64,000 nucleotides of DNA, taken from Paraburkholderia aspalathi. Lineage in GTDB: Bacteria; Pseudomonadota; Gammaproteobacteria; Burkholderiales; Burkholderiaceae. The notes below the pieces were generated by a model. It was not told the origin of the DNA. It worked only from the letters and a program-made list of their open reading frames with translations, and did not search any database. The position numbers and the translations under genes are program-made. The DNA is taken from assembly GCF_900116445.1 (NCBI RefSeq), contig NZ_FPBH01000009.1, positions 62,001-126,000 on the forward strand, read 5' to 3'. Every line of letters begins with the position of its first letter. The first letter of the stretch is position 1. Below, one piece after another: positions 51,728-61,192 of this stretch.

Positions 51728-53500
51728 TTAGATCCTCACCAGGGGGCCGGGCGATTTCAGATACTGCGACTTGATCGCTTCCGCGGCCCACAGCGTGGTG
51801 GCGCCAACGGTGCCGGTCGGGTTGTAGCCGCCGTTGTTGGCGAACGCGGAGGCGCCCACCACGAAGGTGTTATGCACGTCCCAGCTTTGCAGGTAGCGAT
51901 TGAGCGCGCTCGTCTTCGGATCGTCGCCGATGATGGCGCCGCCGGTCGTATGCGAAGACAGATTGTCCATCGGCGAGAACGGCCTGGTGGTCGGCTCGCT
52001 GCGCACGACGGTTTTCGCGCCCATCGCGTGGCCGAGTTCTTCGGACTTGTCTGCCATGAATTTCGCCGAGCGCTTGTCGTTCTCAATCCAGTCGAAGGTC
52101 ACGCGTAACAGCGGTCGGCCGAAACGATCCTTGTATTCGGGATCGAGATCGAGATAAACATCGCGATGCGGATAGCTGTTGCCCATTACGTAGATCGAGT
52201 TGTAGTTCTGATAGGTGTGCTGATACGCCTTCTTCCACTCGCTGCCCCAACGCGGTGTGCCGGGCGGCACGCCATTGCTTAAACCGATCGGTCGGCCGTT
52301 CGTCGAGTGCACGAGCGCCACGCCACCGCCGATGAAATCGTGGTTGCTGTGGTCGAAGTTGTCGCTGTTGAAGTCGTCGATGGCCTGCGCGAGTGCGCCC
52401 GCGCCGATGAACGGATTGAGCCGCTCGTTCTCGAAGAAGATCGACGCGCCCGAGATGGTCTGGTACGCGTAGTTGCGGCCGACCACACCTTCGCCGGTAT
52501 CGTGCCTGTAGGGCTTGCCGATGCCTGACAGGAGCATCAGACGCACGTTGTCCATCTGGTAGGCCGAGATCACGACGATGTCGGCGGGTTGCTCCCACTC
52601 GTTGTTATCGTGGTCGACAAAGGTGACGCCGGTCGCCGTTTTCTTGTCTTCGGCGAGGTTCACCCGCAAGACCTCGGATTCGGTGATCACGCTGAAATTC
52701 TTGCGCTGCATGAGCGCGGGCATGATGCACGCCTGCGGGCTGCTCTTGGACCAGTTGCCGCAACCGAAAAACTCGCAGTAGCCGCAATATGTGCAAGGCG
52801 CCATATGGACGCCCAGAGGATTCACATACGCGCCTGAGGTATTGCCTGCCGGTACCGGAAACGGGTGATAGCCGAGCTCGCGCGCCGCTTTGTCGAACAT
52901 CGTCGCGACACGCGTGCGCTCGAGCGGCGGCAGCGGATAGTCGCGATTGCGCGGACCTTCGAACGGGTTGCCGCCTTGCTGGATTTTGCCCTGAATGTTG
53001 CCCGCACGGCCCGAGGTGCCGGCCAGACGTTCGAACTTGTCGTAGAACGGTTCGAGATCGGCGTACGTCACCCCCCAATCCTGCACCTGCATGCCTTCCA
53101 GGAATTTGCTCTTGCCGTAACGCTCGACCGTGTTCGTATAGGTCTGGAAGTCGTTCGGCAGGAAACGCCACGTCATGCCATTCCAGTGCGTACCGGCTCC
53201 CCCTACGCCGATACCGAACTGGTAGGTGTTCCAGTCGCGCAGCGGCAGAGCGGTTTGATCCGGCGTGTTACGGAACGTGAGCGTTTCGACGGCGGGCGGC
53301 TGCATGAGCGCACGGCGCGTCGCGAAACGCAATTCGTCGGTGTCGACCGTGGTGGGGAAGTCGCTGCTGGTATCGCGCCATGCGCCGCGTTCGATCGCGA
53401 CCACGTTCAGACCTGCCTGGGTCAACTCGTTCGCCATGAGCGAACCGGCCCAGCCGAGACCGACGATGACAGCGTCGGCCTTAGCACGTTTGAGTGCCAT
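51728..53500 (-). CDS. GMC flavoprotein subunit of a membrane sugar/gluconate dehydrogenase
   Basis: A 590-residue GMC oxidoreductase. FAD binding motif VIVGLGWAGSLMANEL (residues 11-26), GIGVGGAGTHWNGMTWR, and SSHTTGGAIIGDD with GGYNPTGTVGATTLWAAEAI near the C-terminus are present. Cys236, Cys239, Cys242 and Cys247 (CTYCGYCEFFGC) match the Fe-S cluster region of the Burkholderia FAD-glucose dehydrogenase. It has no signal peptide and is likely exported together with the gamma subunit. It oxidises an aldose or aldonate in the periplasm and hands electrons to the triheme cytochrome. Confidence 0.92.
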   Translation of the reverse strand: MALKRAKADAVIVGLGWAGSLMANELTQAGLNVVAIERGAWRDTSSDFPTTVDTDELRFATRRALMQPPAVETLTFRNTPDQTALPLRDWNTYQFGIGVGGAGTHWNGMTWRFLPNDFQTYTNTVERYGKSKFLEGMQVQDWGVTYADLEPFYDKFERLAGTSGRAGNIQGKIQQGGNPFEGPRNRDYPLPPLERTRVATMFDKAARELGYHPFPVPAGNTSGAYVNPLGVHMAPCTYCGYCEFFGCGNWSKSSPQACIMPALMQRKNFSVITESEVLRVNLAEDKKTATGVTFVDHDNNEWEQPADIVVISAYQMDNVRLMLLSGIGKPYRHDTGEGVVGRNYAYQTISGASIFFENERLNPFIGAGALAQAIDDFNSDNFDHSNHDFIGGGVALVHSTNGRPIGLSNGVPPGTPRWGSEWKKAYQHTYQNYNSIYVMGNSYPHRDVYLDLDPEYKDRFGRPLLRVTFDWIENDKRSAKFMADKSEELGHAMGAKTVVRSEPTTRPFSPMDNLSSHTTGGAIIGDDPKTSALNRYLQSWDVHNTFVVGASAFANNGGYNPTGTVGATTLWAAEAIKSQYLKSPGPLVRI

Positions 53501-53564
53501 GTAATTCTCCGCTTGTTGCAGTGGGGTGCAGTGATGCAGTGACGCAATGGGAAACGCGCGCGCG

Positions 53565-54272
53565 TCAGCTCTTGCGGCTGATGAGGCTGATCGGAATGAT
53601 CTTCAGGTCTTCGCCCTGACGACCGATTACGTCGCGGAAGTCGTATTGCGCGCCGGGGAAGCCGAGCATCTTCCAGCCGGCCATGTCCTTGTTGCCGCCG
53701 TAGATCGGATCGGCGAAGAACCCTTCGCGCACGTTCTGCAGAACCAGATTGAAGAAGGCTTTCGAATCGACTCTGCCGAGGGCGAGCGCGCCGGCCTCGA
53801 GTTGTTTGAGCAGCTCATCCTGTTGTTCGGGCGAAAGCGTATTGAAGGCTTTTCCGCCGAAATTTTGCTTGCAGTGATCGTCGAGCGACTTCAGGCCGGC
53901 GCGATAGCGTTCGGCGGGCGTATCCTTGATTTGCGGGCCTTGGCTCGGCGTGCCCGGCTTGAATTCTCCCAGCCGGTATTGCGTGGCCGCACGGCCGTAA
54001 TCGCCGTTCAACTGGCGATCGATGAAGAGTGCGCAGCCCGCTTCCTTGCCGCCGATGCTCAACTCGTCCGAAGGAATCAGGCGATCTGAGATCGCTTCGA
54101 CAACGGCGACCTCTTCGGCCGTGAAGAATTTCCAGCCGTCCGCCACCACCGGCTCCGGCAGCACCACCGGGTCCTTGAACCACGGCATGCCGCCGAAAAT
54201 CACGCGGGCCTTGGCGACTGCGATGCCCGCAGCCATCAGGACCATTGACGAAATAAATTTACGGCGTAACAA
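53565..54272 (-). CDS. Gluconate 2-dehydrogenase subunit 3 family protein (gamma subunit)
   Basis: A 235-residue small subunit. The N-terminus MLRRKFISSMVLMAAGIAVAKA is a twin-arginine-like signal that probably carries the flavoprotein across the membrane as a hitchhiker. The body has FFTAEEVAVVEAISDRLIPSDE, CALFIDRQLNGDYG and FFNLVLQNVREGFFADPIYGGN, typical of this family. The start is a TTG at 54272 with GGGG upstream. It leads the operon gamma - GMC - cytochrome c, the order found in Burkholderia FAD-glucose dehydrogenases. A palindrome lies in its promoter region. Confidence 0.9.
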   Translation of the reverse strand: MLRRKFISSMVLMAAGIAVAKARVIFGGMPWFKDPVVLPEPVVADGWKFFTAEEVAVVEAISDRLIPSDELSIGGKEAGCALFIDRQLNGDYGRAATQYRLGEFKPGTPSQGPQIKDTPAERYRAGLKSLDDHCKQNFGGKAFNTLSPEQQDELLKQLEAGALALGRVDSKAFFNLVLQNVREGFFADPIYGGNKDMAGWKMLGFPGAQYDFRDVIGRQGEDLKIIPISLISRKS

Positions 54273-54356
54273 GTCGTTTTCCCCAGAAAATCATCGTACG
54301 TTCAGACAGAAATGGAAGGCTCGTGACTCGTCCTGAATCTTCGATCTCATAATATT

Positions 54357-54368
54357 CTAACCGGTTAG
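54357..54368. promoter_or_regulatory. Perfect palindrome CTAACCGGTTAG upstream of the dehydrogenase operon
   Basis: A 12-base perfect palindrome ~85 bases before the gamma-subunit start; on the minus strand it lies just upstream of a possible -10 box TATTAT. Its form resembles TetR-family operators. The only adjacent regulator gene is a LysR. Confidence 0.5.
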
Positions 54369-54495
54369 TTAAAAATGAGTCAAAATGCAGGCAAGCCGAG
54401 GACGCGCCGGCGCGAACTTGCCGCCGTGAGATGTCCGTGGATGCGCACTGACTCGGCGCGGCAAACGCAGAGGCAGCGGGCAGCGCGATAGCGGA

Positions 54496-55455
54496 CTAGC
54501 GAACACCAGTGTGCATGTCGCTAAAGCCCATGCCCGCAGGCATTCGCGCTTCGTCACCGCCATCGAGCCTCGCGCGCAGACGCCGGATGAAGTCCTTCGC
54601 AGTTGCGGTCAACAGATCCTCGCTGGAATAGGCGAGATAGACGCCAATCGGCGGCATTGGCTCGACAAGACTCAGAAATCTGAGTGATCCTCCCGCCGCT
54701 CGCTTTGACAGTATCGGCATCGCGAGCGATGACCATACCGCGACGGCTTCCATTTGCATGGAGAGGTCCAGATAAAGATTCATGGCAGAACATCGGGTTA
54801 CGCGCTCCGGCACAGGCATGCCGTACTTGCTAAATAGCGTCGCAACAAAGCCCGACTCGTCATTCGGAGAATCCAGCAGGAGCCACGGCATTGTGTGAAT
54901 CTGCTCGACAGACAGCGTCTGCGCACACTTATACGACGCGGGGATCGTGAGCAGCACGCCGAGTTCGTACAGTCGGGTCCACTCGAACGTCGCGTTCTTC
55001 GGTTCACCGTACTGCGTGAAGACGCCGATGTCGATCGTACCGTTGCGCAGTCCGTCCGCAATCGTTTCGGCACGCCCCTCGATCACCTGCAATTTCACGT
55101 TTGGACGCGCGACCGTCAACTCGATGAGCGCATTGGCAAGCGCGCGGGTCGATGCCGGTGGCGTTATTGCGAGAGTCAGCCGTCCCGCAAGTTCGCCCCG
55201 CTCGGTTTGCGCGTCTTCCGTGATGTGCCCAATCTCGCGCTGCACGACCTGCGCACGTTTGAGCACTTGTTGCGCGAAAGGCGTCAGGGTGGCACCGTTC
55301 GCCGAGCGCGTGAGGAGCTGGAGGCCGAGTTCGACCTCCAGCTCCCTGATCGAACGGCTGATCGCGGGCTGCGTCAGGAAGAGACGGCGCGCTGCCTCAT
55401 GCAGACTCCCGGCCTCAGCGACCGCACGCAGCGCATCGAGTTGTCTCAGCTTCAC
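54496..55455 (-). CDS. LysR family transcriptional regulator
   Basis: A 319-residue LysR regulator. The helix-turn-helix QLDALRAVAEAGSLHEAARRLFLTQPAISRSIRELEVELGLQLLTR is at residues ~4-50 and the co-inducer domain follows from ~90 (GRLTLAITPPASTRALANALIEL). I prefer GTG 55455 (MKLRQLDAL, preceded by AGGGG), the usual LysR beginning; ATG 55473 would add six residues. The M20 amidohydrolase gene lies 75 bases upstream on the same strand, so the pair may be co-transcribed. The target could be the amidohydrolase/porin/permease genes or the dehydrogenase operon. Confidence 0.9.
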   Translation of the reverse strand: MKLRQLDALRAVAEAGSLHEAARRLFLTQPAISRSIRELEVELGLQLLTRSANGATLTPFAQQVLKRAQVVQREIGHITEDAQTERGELAGRLTLAITPPASTRALANALIELTVARPNVKLQVIEGRAETIADGLRNGTIDIGVFTQYGEPKNATFEWTRLYELGVLLTIPASYKCAQTLSVEQIHTMPWLLLDSPNDESGFVATLFSKYGMPVPERVTRCSAMNLYLDLSMQMEAVAVWSSLAMPILSKRAAGGSLRFLSLVEPMPPIGVYLAYSSEDLLTATAKDFIRRLRARLDGGDEARMPAGMGFSDMHTGVR

Positions 55456-55530
55456 AGCATCCCCTGACTTCATCTTTCAGAGAGCCATGATAGCGGGACA
55501 AAATTGCGCGCGGGCATGCCAGTGCAGCAG

Positions 55531-56907
55531 TCAGCCCACGGTCTTCGGCAGCGGCTGCTGCACGCCCTCTGGAATCGGGCACACGTAGGGCTCCACGGCC
55601 AGGCGCTCGGCGAGTTCCGTGCGCGCTGCCGCGAGCACCATGCCTTTGTGCGCGATCGCGCTCTTGCCCTGCGACACCCACTGCCACGAATGCGGCGACG
55701 TACCAAAAGCGAAGCATGCGGTCATGCATTGCACGGTCGGCGTGACCCAGCTGACGTCGCCAACGTCGGTCGAGCCGTGCATCTTCGAAGGCCGGTCGTT
55801 GTGTAGTGCATCAACGCCGTCGAACAGCGCTTTCGGCTGACGCCATGCGGCCTGCAGCATGCGGCCTGCCATCTCGATCTCTTCCGGGCGTGTCGTGCGA
55901 TGCATTGACTCCGCGAACTGCAGCTCGTCGCTGTCATAGTCCGGCGCACCGAATTCCTTCAGCTTTGCCTGCATCAGTTCGTTCAGCGTGGTGTTGCGAA
56001 GCAGGTTCGAGCAAGCTGAATGCACTTCGATTTCCAGTTCGCAGTCGGTCATGAGCGCGGCGCCGCGGGCGATATTGCAGATCCGCTCGTACAGTTCACT
56101 CGCGTCGCGATTGCGCGGTGCACGGATCATATAGAGCGCCGCTGCATTCGGTTGCACGACATTCGGCGCAACGCCACCGGCATCGGTAATGGCGTAATGC
56201 ACGCGCGCGTCCGGGATCATGTGTTCGCGCAGAAAGTTGGTACCGATGTTCATCAGCTCGAGTGCGTCGAGCGCGCTGCGCCCGAGATGCGGCGATGCGC
56301 CGGCATGGGCAGCCACGCCCTTGAAGCGGAAGTACGCCTGCTTAACCGCCAGACTCTCCATATTCATGATCGTGTTCGCGACGCCGGGGTGCCAGGTGAT
56401 CGCGGCTGACACATCGTCGAACAGGCCCGCGCGAGTCATGAAGGTTTTACCCCAGCCGCCTTCTTCGGCAGGACAACCGTAGAACCGCACTGTGCCTTCT
56501 ATTCCGTTGCGTTCCAGCGCATTCTTGACCGCGACTGCCGCCAGGTGAGCGCTCGTGCCGAGCAGGTGGTGCCCGCAACCGTGGCCGTTGCCGTTGCCGT
56601 TGTCGCTCTCGCTTGACGGGCAGGATCTAAGTGCGAGGCTCTCCTGGCTGAGACCGGACAGCGCGTCGAACTCGCCAAGGATGCCGATCACCGGACCGCC
56701 TGAACCCGCTTGTGCGACGAACGCCGTCGGAATCCCGGCTACTCCTTCGCGCACGGTAGAGCCGGCCGATTTCAGAAACGCTATATGCGCTGCAGCGGAT
56801 TTTTGTTCCGTATAACCCAATTCCGCGTATTGCCAGATGTCGTCCGACAGTTGAATGTATTTGTCCTTGCTGCTTTCGATGAAGTCTTGAACCAGTTCAA
56901 TTGACAC
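55531..56907 (-). CDS. M20 family amidohydrolase (AbgB-like)
   Basis: A 458-residue M20D peptidase-like hydrolase. Metal-binding segments include GHGCGHHLLGTSAHLAAVAV, CPAEEGGWGK and AAITWHPG, and STDVGDVSWVTPTVQC near the C-terminus. The dimerisation domain is in the middle (VAAHAGASPHLGRSALDALELMNIG). This pattern is closest to AbgB, the p-aminobenzoyl-glutamate hydrolase subunit, and other amide hydrolases of small N-acyl amino acids. No AbgA gene is beside it. GTG 56907 is preceded by GAGGA. Its neighbours are a porin and an MHS permease, consistent with uptake and hydrolysis of an amide. Confidence 0.87.
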   Translation of the reverse strand: MSIELVQDFIESSKDKYIQLSDDIWQYAELGYTEQKSAAAHIAFLKSAGSTVREGVAGIPTAFVAQAGSGGPVIGILGEFDALSGLSQESLALRSCPSSESDNGNGNGHGCGHHLLGTSAHLAAVAVKNALERNGIEGTVRFYGCPAEEGGWGKTFMTRAGLFDDVSAAITWHPGVANTIMNMESLAVKQAYFRFKGVAAHAGASPHLGRSALDALELMNIGTNFLREHMIPDARVHYAITDAGGVAPNVVQPNAAALYMIRAPRNRDASELYERICNIARGAALMTDCELEIEVHSACSNLLRNTTLNELMQAKLKEFGAPDYDSDELQFAESMHRTTRPEEIEMAGRMLQAAWRQPKALFDGVDALHNDRPSKMHGSTDVGDVSWVTPTVQCMTACFAFGTSPHSWQWVSQGKSAIAHKGMVLAAARTELAERLAVEPYVCPIPEGVQQPLPKTVG

Positions 56908-56964
56908 GATTTTATCCTCGGTACTGTTGACGAAAATGGATGCGCGATGCGGCCACGCATCAGA

Positions 56965-58180
56965 TCAGAATTGATGGTTGATACCCAACGTGACTCTCGA
57001 CACGGTGCGCCCGGGTGCAGGTGCCGGTGATCCGCTGTCGTAGTTGTATGTGACGCTGGAATTCGGGCCATTTCGTACGACACCGACACGCCCATACACA
57101 GAAGTTCGTTTTGACAGGAAGTGATCGATACCGATGGTCGAGCCGTATGCATAATCCTGCGACTTCGTCGTATCGCGATACGCAGTCGAAACCCGCAGCA
57201 GATTGACCCCCCCACCACTTTTGCAAGCCGAGCAGATACACGCTTGCGATAGCGCTGTCCGCTGTCTGCGGAACGTACCGGATGTAGGCGGCCTGCGCGA
57301 CGAACGGACCAACGTCATACATCAGGGAGGCAAGATAGGTGTCCGTACGTTTTGCCGGCGCGATGGCAGTCTTGCCGACACAACTGCCTGTCATCGACGG
57401 ATCGCACCAGCTTTGCCCGAAAGCGACTGACAACACCGCCCGCTTGTCGATGTAAGAAATCATCGCCGAACGTTGGTGCACAGCCGGGCCTACGGATTGA
57501 TCGCCTTTGAGCGAATAGCTGAGGTCGAAGCCGAATGGCCCGAATCGCGGCGAGATATAGCGTAGCGTGTTGGGCAAGCGACCCAGCGCGTCGCTGTTCG
57601 CACCGAGACCGAGATCCGTTGCCCCGAGAAAGTATGTGTAGACCGATTCGTGCGCGACGGCGAGAAACGGATCCGCGCCGAGCGCCGCTGCGCCGGCCGA
57701 CGTATATTGGCGACCCATTGTCAATTGGCCGTAGATCGGATTCTGCATCCCCACATAGGACGCGCGATTGAAGAGCGACGTCGTGTCCTGAACCGATCCG
57801 GTGTTGCCCATGAAGCCGTTTTCCAGCCGGAAAAACACGGTCCATTGATTACCCAGATACTCCTGACCGTAGAAGCCGAACTTCGATGTCAGTGCGCCGC
57901 CCGATTGAACTCGCTCGATGCTGTATGGACCATCCTTCGTATAGTTGATGCCCATATCCAGCGTGCCGTAGAGCGTCACAAAGCTACGTTGTGAGGCAAC
58001 CCCCAGCGTCTGCCGCCCTAAGCCAGCTCCCCAGTACCGGAAGATCGACTGCATTTGCGTGCCGGATGCATATGCGCTAGCCGCCGCGTCGGGCGGCGCG
58101 CCTGGCGACACTTCGGCGAAAGCCCCGGAGCACGCCAATGTGCCAATCGATGCTAGCAGCGCACCCAATGTCCTTTTCAT
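56965..58180 (-). pseudogene. Porin interrupted by a frameshift in a G7 tract
   Basis: The N-terminal frame (signal MKRTLGALLASIGTLACSGAFA, then SFVTLYGTLDMGINYTKDG, FFRLENGFMG and GQLTMGRQYTSAG) reads as a betaproteobacterial porin to LLGLQKWW. At a run of seven C on the plus strand (57207-57213, seven G in the gene) the correct frame is lost. The proper C-terminus (VNLLRVSTAYRDTTK ... LSKRTSVYGRVGVVRNG ... VTLGINHQF) continues in another frame. Six G would restore one open frame of normal length with a terminal Phe. It may be a pseudogene, a phase-variable gene or a sequencing error. Confidence 0.82.
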
Positions 58181-58339
58181 TGCAAATCTCCACTTGCGTG
58201 TTTTTGATAAATTCGCCGGGGAACGGGACGAGCCGCTCCCTCGCGTCTCATTCAAACGCGAATACTGATTCACTCAGAGTGACGAATATCGGCCTGGCCT
58301 ACCGTGTGCGGCCGCCCGAGAGGCGTGCCGTGCTATTTG

Positions 58340-59644
58340 TTATGAGGCGCGCTTGTGCGGCTCGGGTAGGCTGCACATCGCACACGCCGTGACGATTCCG
58401 CAGGCGATCATGTAAAGCGCGAGCGACATGGGATTGCCCGTTTTTGCAAGGAGCCAGGTCACGATGAACTGCGCGGATCCGCCAAAGAGCGCAACACCGA
58501 TGCTGTAGATGACGGACAGTCCATTCGCCCGCACGCTGGCCGGAAACATCTCCATTAGCAACAGCAACATGGGTGCGCTGCCGAAGCTGCTTGCCGCTGT
58601 GACGACTGCCGTCATGACAAGGGCCAGCGGGACACTGGGGTGCATGTTCATTGCCCAGAACGAGGGATAGACGAGCAGCGTCGTCAGCACGACGGACGCG
58701 AGCGCAATGGGTTTGCGCGATTCAGTCCGATCGGCGATCAAGCCGGACACAAGGCACATGACTGTCATCGTCGCGCCCGACACGCAGCCCGCCATCAACG
58801 ACAGTGAGCTGGAAAGATGCAGCACACGCACCATATAGGTCGGCATGAAGAACACCACCAGGTACATGCCGACCGTTCCCGCGACGATAGACAGCACTCC
58901 ACGCACGATCTTGCTGCCATGCTGGGTCAACAACGTCGCAAGCGGGTGAGGCTCCGCCGCATTGCTATCGAGCGTCTCATCGAGATGAGCCCGGATGTAA
59001 AGGCCCACGGGTGCGATCAGCAATCCAAGCAGAAACGGCATACGCCAGCCCCAGGACTCGAGCGCGGATTGCGACAGGCTCGCATAGAGTACGGCGCCGC
59101 TCAACGCACCTACTACGGCGGCACATCCCTGGCTCGCGCCCTGCCAGCCGATCCGGAAGCCGCGGCGGCCGAAGCTGCCGGACTCCATCAGCATCGCGGT
59201 CGATGCGCCGATTTCTCCGCCCAGGGAGAAACCCTGCAGCATGCGGCCGAATACGAGCACGAGTGTGCCGAGGGTCCCCGCCATCACGTAGGTCGGCGCG
59301 ATGGCGATGCACAGCGTGCCTCCAACCATCAGCGTGATCGTCAGCGTCATCGCCGCCTTGCGGCCGCTTCGGTCGGCAAAGCTGCCGATCACCAGCGCAC
59401 CGAGTGGCCGCATCACAAAGCCGATACCGAATGTCCCGACAGCAAGCAGCAGGGAGCCGTATGCGCTATCGATAGGAAAAAACAGCTTGCCGATCAGCAT
59501 GGCGAAGAAACTGTAGACAGTGAAGTCGTACATTTCAATTGCGTTGCCGATCGAACAGGCCGCGATCGTGCGTACCTGGCGAGTCGGCCGGGAAGGACGA
59601 ACGGTAACGGGCGTTTCGGTGGTTTGCAGGGTGACGTTGCTCAT
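58340..59644 (-). CDS. MHS family MFS transporter
   Basis: A 434-residue MFS permease of the metabolite:H+ symporter group. The MHS signature GNAIEMYDFTVYSFFAMLIGKLFFP is near the start, FADRSGRKAAMTLTI in the 2-3 loop, and GFSLGGEIGASTAMLMES in helix 4-5. Relatives import shikimate, 2-oxoglutarate, proline/betaine or other organic acids. I start at ATG 59644 (MSNVTLQTTE); an in-frame codon at 59683 has no ribosome site. It is followed on the same strand by the frameshifted porin and the amidohydrolase. Confidence 0.88.
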   Translation of the reverse strand: MSNVTLQTTETPVTVRPSRPTRQVRTIAACSIGNAIEMYDFTVYSFFAMLIGKLFFPIDSAYGSLLLAVGTFGIGFVMRPLGALVIGSFADRSGRKAAMTLTITLMVGGTLCIAIAPTYVMAGTLGTLVLVFGRMLQGFSLGGEIGASTAMLMESGSFGRRGFRIGWQGASQGCAAVVGALSGAVLYASLSQSALESWGWRMPFLLGLLIAPVGLYIRAHLDETLDSNAAEPHPLATLLTQHGSKIVRGVLSIVAGTVGMYLVVFFMPTYMVRVLHLSSSLSLMAGCVSGATMTVMCLVSGLIADRTESRKPIALASVVLTTLLVYPSFWAMNMHPSVPLALVMTAVVTAASSFGSAPMLLLLMEMFPASVRANGLSVIYSIGVALFGGSAQFIVTWLLAKTGNPMSLALYMIACGIVTACAMCSLPEPHKRAS

Positions 59645-60051
59645 CGAATTTCCGAAGGGACGACGGTTTGATGGCAAGCACACGGGGGTCCGCGGAAAGT
59701 GCGGAAACCGGCATCGGCTTGAGGTGCGGCCAGTATTTCCGGGACAAAAAGCTACGGCTATTCACATTTTTTTGGGCCGATAACTTTTTGTATGCGTCTC
59801 CTGCAGGCCGGGATATTCCTGCGGCCCTCTACCTCAAACGGACGCGGCACCGGTTTCGCTCATCACTTTCGGCTTACGCGGCCGATAGTGCGCAAGTTGC
59901 CAACCTGCCGCCCCAATTGTTCAGCGCGGTGGTAAACGGCCTCCATCAACAGCATCGCCCCTCTGGGCGGCGGCGAGAATTAAGGATGTCGTGAGGGCCG
60001 CTCGAGTGGTGTATGTTTGATCTACGGCATCAATCTTTCGAGGGCAAACAG
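59645..60051. other. Divergent intergenic gap with no recognised gene
   Basis: About 400 bases between the MHS permease and the VOC gene. It is AT-rich around 59745-59795. No convincing dyad, RNA or small gene is visible; promoters for both flanking genes are expected here. An open frame at 59668-59994 has no ribosome site and unlikely composition. Confidence 0.5.
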
Positions 60052-60927
60052 ATGGGGCTTTCCAATTACGCACGTGAAGACATCGGCAGTCTTGTGCTGC
60101 TGGAACACGTCAATCTCACGATCCCGGACCAGCGTCTCGCGACCGCGTTTTATGTCAGTGCACTCGGTCTGACGCGCGATCCCTTCCTGATGACGGGCGT
60201 GACCAACATGTGGATCAACGCCGGCCGCTCGCAGATTCACTTGCCGCACGGCGACCCACAGCGTCTTCGCGGACATGTCGGGCTGGTCGTGGGCAGGCGC
60301 GCGTCGCTGATCGAGCGGCTACGCGCCATCGAGCCCGTGCTGGAGCAGACACGATTCGCATGGACCGAGCGGGACGACCGCGTGGAAGTGATCTGTCCAT
60401 GGGGGAATCGTTACGACTGCCTCGATCCTGATGCATGCACAGAGAGCGACCCGTGGGCGGACATTGACCTTGGCATCGCGTATGTGCAGCTCGATGTGCC
60501 CGTCGGCTGCGCGATGTCGATTGCCGGGTTCTATCGGGAGATATTCGATGCGTCTGTCGACGTACGTGAGCGCGACGGTTCGCTACAAGCCGTGATCGCG
60601 GTCGGTCGGCATCAACAACTCGTCTACGCGGAAACCCTCTCGGCAAGCCAGGAATACGATGGGCATCACATTCAGATCTATGTGTCCGATTTTTCCGGAC
60701 CTTATGAGCGGCTCGCTGGGAGCGGGTTGAGTTATGGGGAGGAGACTCACCAATATCGCTTCGCCGAGCTCGTCGATCCTGTGAGTGGAACGCATTGCTT
60801 CACGCTTGAGCACGAAGTACGCAGTTTGCGACATCCGCTGTACGCGAGGCCCTTGGTGAACCGGAACCCGGATATGACCAACCGTAATTACAGAATGGGC
60901 GGCGAGGGGTTTGGCGGGGTGTTCTGA
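60052..60927 (+). CDS. VOC family protein, two-domain
   Basis: A 291-residue protein with two glyoxalase-like halves. The first begins LLEHVNLTIPDQRLATAFYVSALGLTRDPF and contains SQIHLPHG, giving His residues that could bind metal. The second starts near residue 138 (IAYVQLDVPVGCAMSIAGFYREIFD), with HHIQIYVSD later and HCFTLEHEVRS at its end. The tail RNPDMTNRNYRMGGEGFGG recalls VOC proteins near oxidative catabolic genes. The substrate is unknown. ATG 60052 follows AGGG; the earlier ATG at 60013 has no ribosome site. Confidence 0.78.
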   Translation: MGLSNYAREDIGSLVLLEHVNLTIPDQRLATAFYVSALGLTRDPFLMTGVTNMWINAGRSQIHLPHGDPQRLRGHVGLVVGRRASLIERLRAIEPVLEQTRFAWTERDDRVEVICPWGNRYDCLDPDACTESDPWADIDLGIAYVQLDVPVGCAMSIAGFYREIFDASVDVRERDGSLQAVIAVGRHQQLVYAETLSASQEYDGHHIQIYVSDFSGPYERLAGSGLSYGEETHQYRFAELVDPVSGTHCFTLEHEVRSLRHPLYARPLVNRNPDMTNRNYRMGGEGFGGVF

Positions 60928-61131
60928 TTGGTAGGGCGAACCTGACTGGGAGAAGCGAGTACCGTGCCTGTGTCGTTGATTTGCATAAGCGAGATCGGGA
61001 GGTCCCCGATGTGAAGGGCTGAGCGGCGTCAATGTGAATCCCACTCAGGGCGTCGCAGCGAAGTATGGGTAGGCCGTGTTCAGGCGGAGCGGGAGTCACA
61101 CCTGATGTGTGCGGTGATGGAAATGGACCTG

Positions 61132-61159
61132 GCGCCGCCGGCCACGAGGCCGGCGGCGC
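61132..61159. terminator. Very stable hairpin downstream of the ferredoxin gene
   Basis: A perfect 12-bp GC stem, GCGCCGCCGGCC / GGCCGGCGGCGC, with an ACGA loop, 33 bases past the ferredoxin stop. No U tract follows on the minus strand; AAAAA follows on the plus strand. It probably ends or stabilises the minus-strand operon mRNA. Confidence 0.5.
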
Positions 61160-61192
61160 AAAAACGGGCGATTCGCCAACGGGTTACCGGCT

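Noticed and set aside
59668..59994. A 108-codon plus-strand frame before the VOC gene
   Set aside because: No Shine-Dalgarno sequence, overlaps the MHS permease promoter area, and resembles no protein family.
61132..61159. A canonical U-tailed terminator for a plus-strand gene
   Set aside because: The strong GC stem is followed by AAAAA, not T, on the plus strand, and no U tract follows on the minus strand. I keep it only as a hairpin or possible terminator.
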